Of a DNA stretch of 29,849 bases, positions 29,156-29,849 are shown piece by piece. Numbering within the stretch: position 1 is the first letter of the stretch; each line of letters starts with the position of its first letter. The notes under the pieces are model-generated. The model was given only the letters and a program-made list of their open reading frames with translations. It did not search any database and was not told the DNA's origin. The position numbers and the translations under genes are program-made. This DNA comes from a virus: positions 1 to 29,849 of IMG/VR virus record IMGVR_UViG_3300043775_003636. One strand, written 5' to 3'.

Positions 29156-29177
29156 GAGGGTGCTGTTACACACCCTC
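29156..29177 (-). terminator. Terminator of paralogue 2
   Basis: GAGGGTG (29156-29162) and CACCCTC (29171-29177) form a 7-bp GC-rich stem with an 8-nt loop. The minus strand continues TATTTTATAACTT. It lies 14 nt after the stop of the gene at 29191. The same arms GAGGGTG/CACCCTC occur at 27309-27341. Confidence 0.75.
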
Positions 29178-29190
29178 ATGATTTAGATGA

Positions 29191-29700
29191 CTACAAAGGT
29201 GCATCAGCACTTTCACCATCAAAGTCTGCAGCAGATGCAGCACCTTTAGATGCTCTAACTGCATCAGTATTATCGTGAGCAATCTTACTATCTTCCATAG
29301 TTCCAGATTGATCATACGAAGTGAAGCGAAGGATGCGCTCACCACCTAATGTTAATTCAATACCATCTTTACCAGCACGTTTAATGTATGGTCTGATCTG
29401 CGTTTCGTAATCAACATTCTTATTGAAGCGCTCTCTGAATGAGTCAGGTACGTCAGACTCCAGAAATTCTTCAACATATATCTTACCAGGAACGGTAAGA
29501 GATTTATTCATTGCAATATATTTTTGCAATAAATCAACAGTAGCACGCATTAAAGTGCTACGTTTAGATTCACGTAACCAACCGCGAGCATCAGTGCTCA
29601 ATTCAGTTGAAGATAAAGTAATGTAACCGTAATCACTTTTATTTTTATAAACAGTGATTAATTGACCTTCTTTAGAAGGTACGATTTGAACGTTTCTCAT
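29191..29700 (-). CDS. Paralogue 2 of a duplicated phage gene, 169 aa
   Basis: Sister of 27486-27974. Shared blocks: YGYITLSSTELS, GWLRESKRSTL, VPGKIYVEEFLESDVP, NKNVDYETQI, IKRAGKDGIELTLGGERILR and AHDN. Its end differs (SADAPL versus SQEAAE). The start MRNVQIVPSKEG at 29700 is chosen because it aligns with the start of paralogue 1. The longer ORF to 29835 translates a non-coding leader with two hairpins. No enzymatic motif is seen, and a DNA- or protein-binding role is only a guess. Confidence 0.82.
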   Translation of the reverse strand: MRNVQIVPSKEGQLITVYKNKSDYGYITLSSTELSTDARGWLRESKRSTLMRATVDLLQKYIAMNKSLTVPGKIYVEEFLESDVPDSFRERFNKNVDYETQIRPYIKRAGKDGIELTLGGERILRFTSYDQSGTMEDSKIAHDNTDAVRASKGAASAADFDGESADAPL

Positions 29701-29849
29701 GATAATTATATTTATGAGATTAATAAATGATTTGTCGCACATTGCAGGCAGCGACTCCCTCCTGATTATTGTGGGTGGTGGAAGGTAGCATAACCAGTCA
29801 CGTTTATCGTGACCAGTTATGTAATCCACCAGCAAGACATTTAAAGTCT
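29701..29849 (-). promoter_or_regulatory. Structured leader of paralogue 2
   Basis: No gene is seen here. On the minus strand: a 14-bp stem CATAACTGGTCACG/CGTGACTGGTTATG (29789-29821) containing two G-U pairs that exist only on this strand; the CTACCTTCCACC element (29776-29787); then a 5-bp stem GTCGC/GCGAC (29734-29755). It could be the terminator of a gene beyond the window or a 5' leader that stabilises the mRNA. Confidence 0.55.

Noticed and set aside
29701-29835. N-terminal extension of the 169-aa paralogue
   Set aside because: The other paralogue has no counterpart. The extension translates two hairpins and the shared leader sequence.

Overview
This window is a densely packed, strongly AT-rich stretch of a double-stranded DNA bacteriophage genome, probably a large lytic phage. 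Evidence: about 55 mostly tiny genes, nearly all on the minus strand, many overlapping by 1-20 nt; nucleotide-metabolism genes (uracil-DNA glycosylase, dUTPase); a group I intron with a homing endonuclease; several HNH-type proteins; and families usually met in phages (DUF6915, DUF4314, ParB-like, metallophosphoesterase). No capsid, tail, polymerase or terminase gene is visible. The host is inferred to be a member of the Bacteroidota: genes lack Shine-Dalgarno sequences and start behind A/T-rich leaders, and the only plus-strand gene has a TTTG-N19-TATATTTG promoter typical of that phylum.

Layout in plus coordinates (transcription mostly right to left). 1-855: a truncated uracil-DNA glycosylase diverges from one small plus-strand gene. 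846-3254: a leftward operon with an HNH protein and an SF2 helicase, preceded by a repeat-bearing intergenic region. 3383-10442: dUTPase, a metallophosphoesterase, a kinase-like mini-protein and many small unknowns. 10454-10630: an unusual tRNA-like RNA closed by a 16-bp helix. 10640-14546: zinc-binding, HNH-type and UvrD-tudor-like small proteins. 14547-15309: about 760 nt without a gene but rich in hairpins, a candidate large structured RNA ending in a tRNA-Leu-like element. 15310-22881: ParB-like protein, SPFH/prohibitin-like protein, a two-helix membrane protein, a CobT-like VWA protein and a CobS/MoxR-like AAA+ ATPase whose Walker A motif is split by a GIY-YIG-bearing group I intron, followed upstream by three small genes. 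22976-27005: small membrane, zinc-ribbon and unknown proteins with two frameshifted small ORFs and a hairpin RNA between them. 27006-29849: two paralogous genes that share a leader element, each with its own terminator, around an array of eleven TTYCTCA-type repeats in two orientations.

How they may work together: UDG and dUTPase act on uracil in DNA; the MoxR-type ATPase, VWA and SPFH proteins form a compact, translationally coupled membrane-linked remodelling module; the small membrane proteins may modify the host. These functional links are inference. The most interesting signals are the intron in the ATP-binding loop, the two unexplained structured RNAs and the inverted repeat array.
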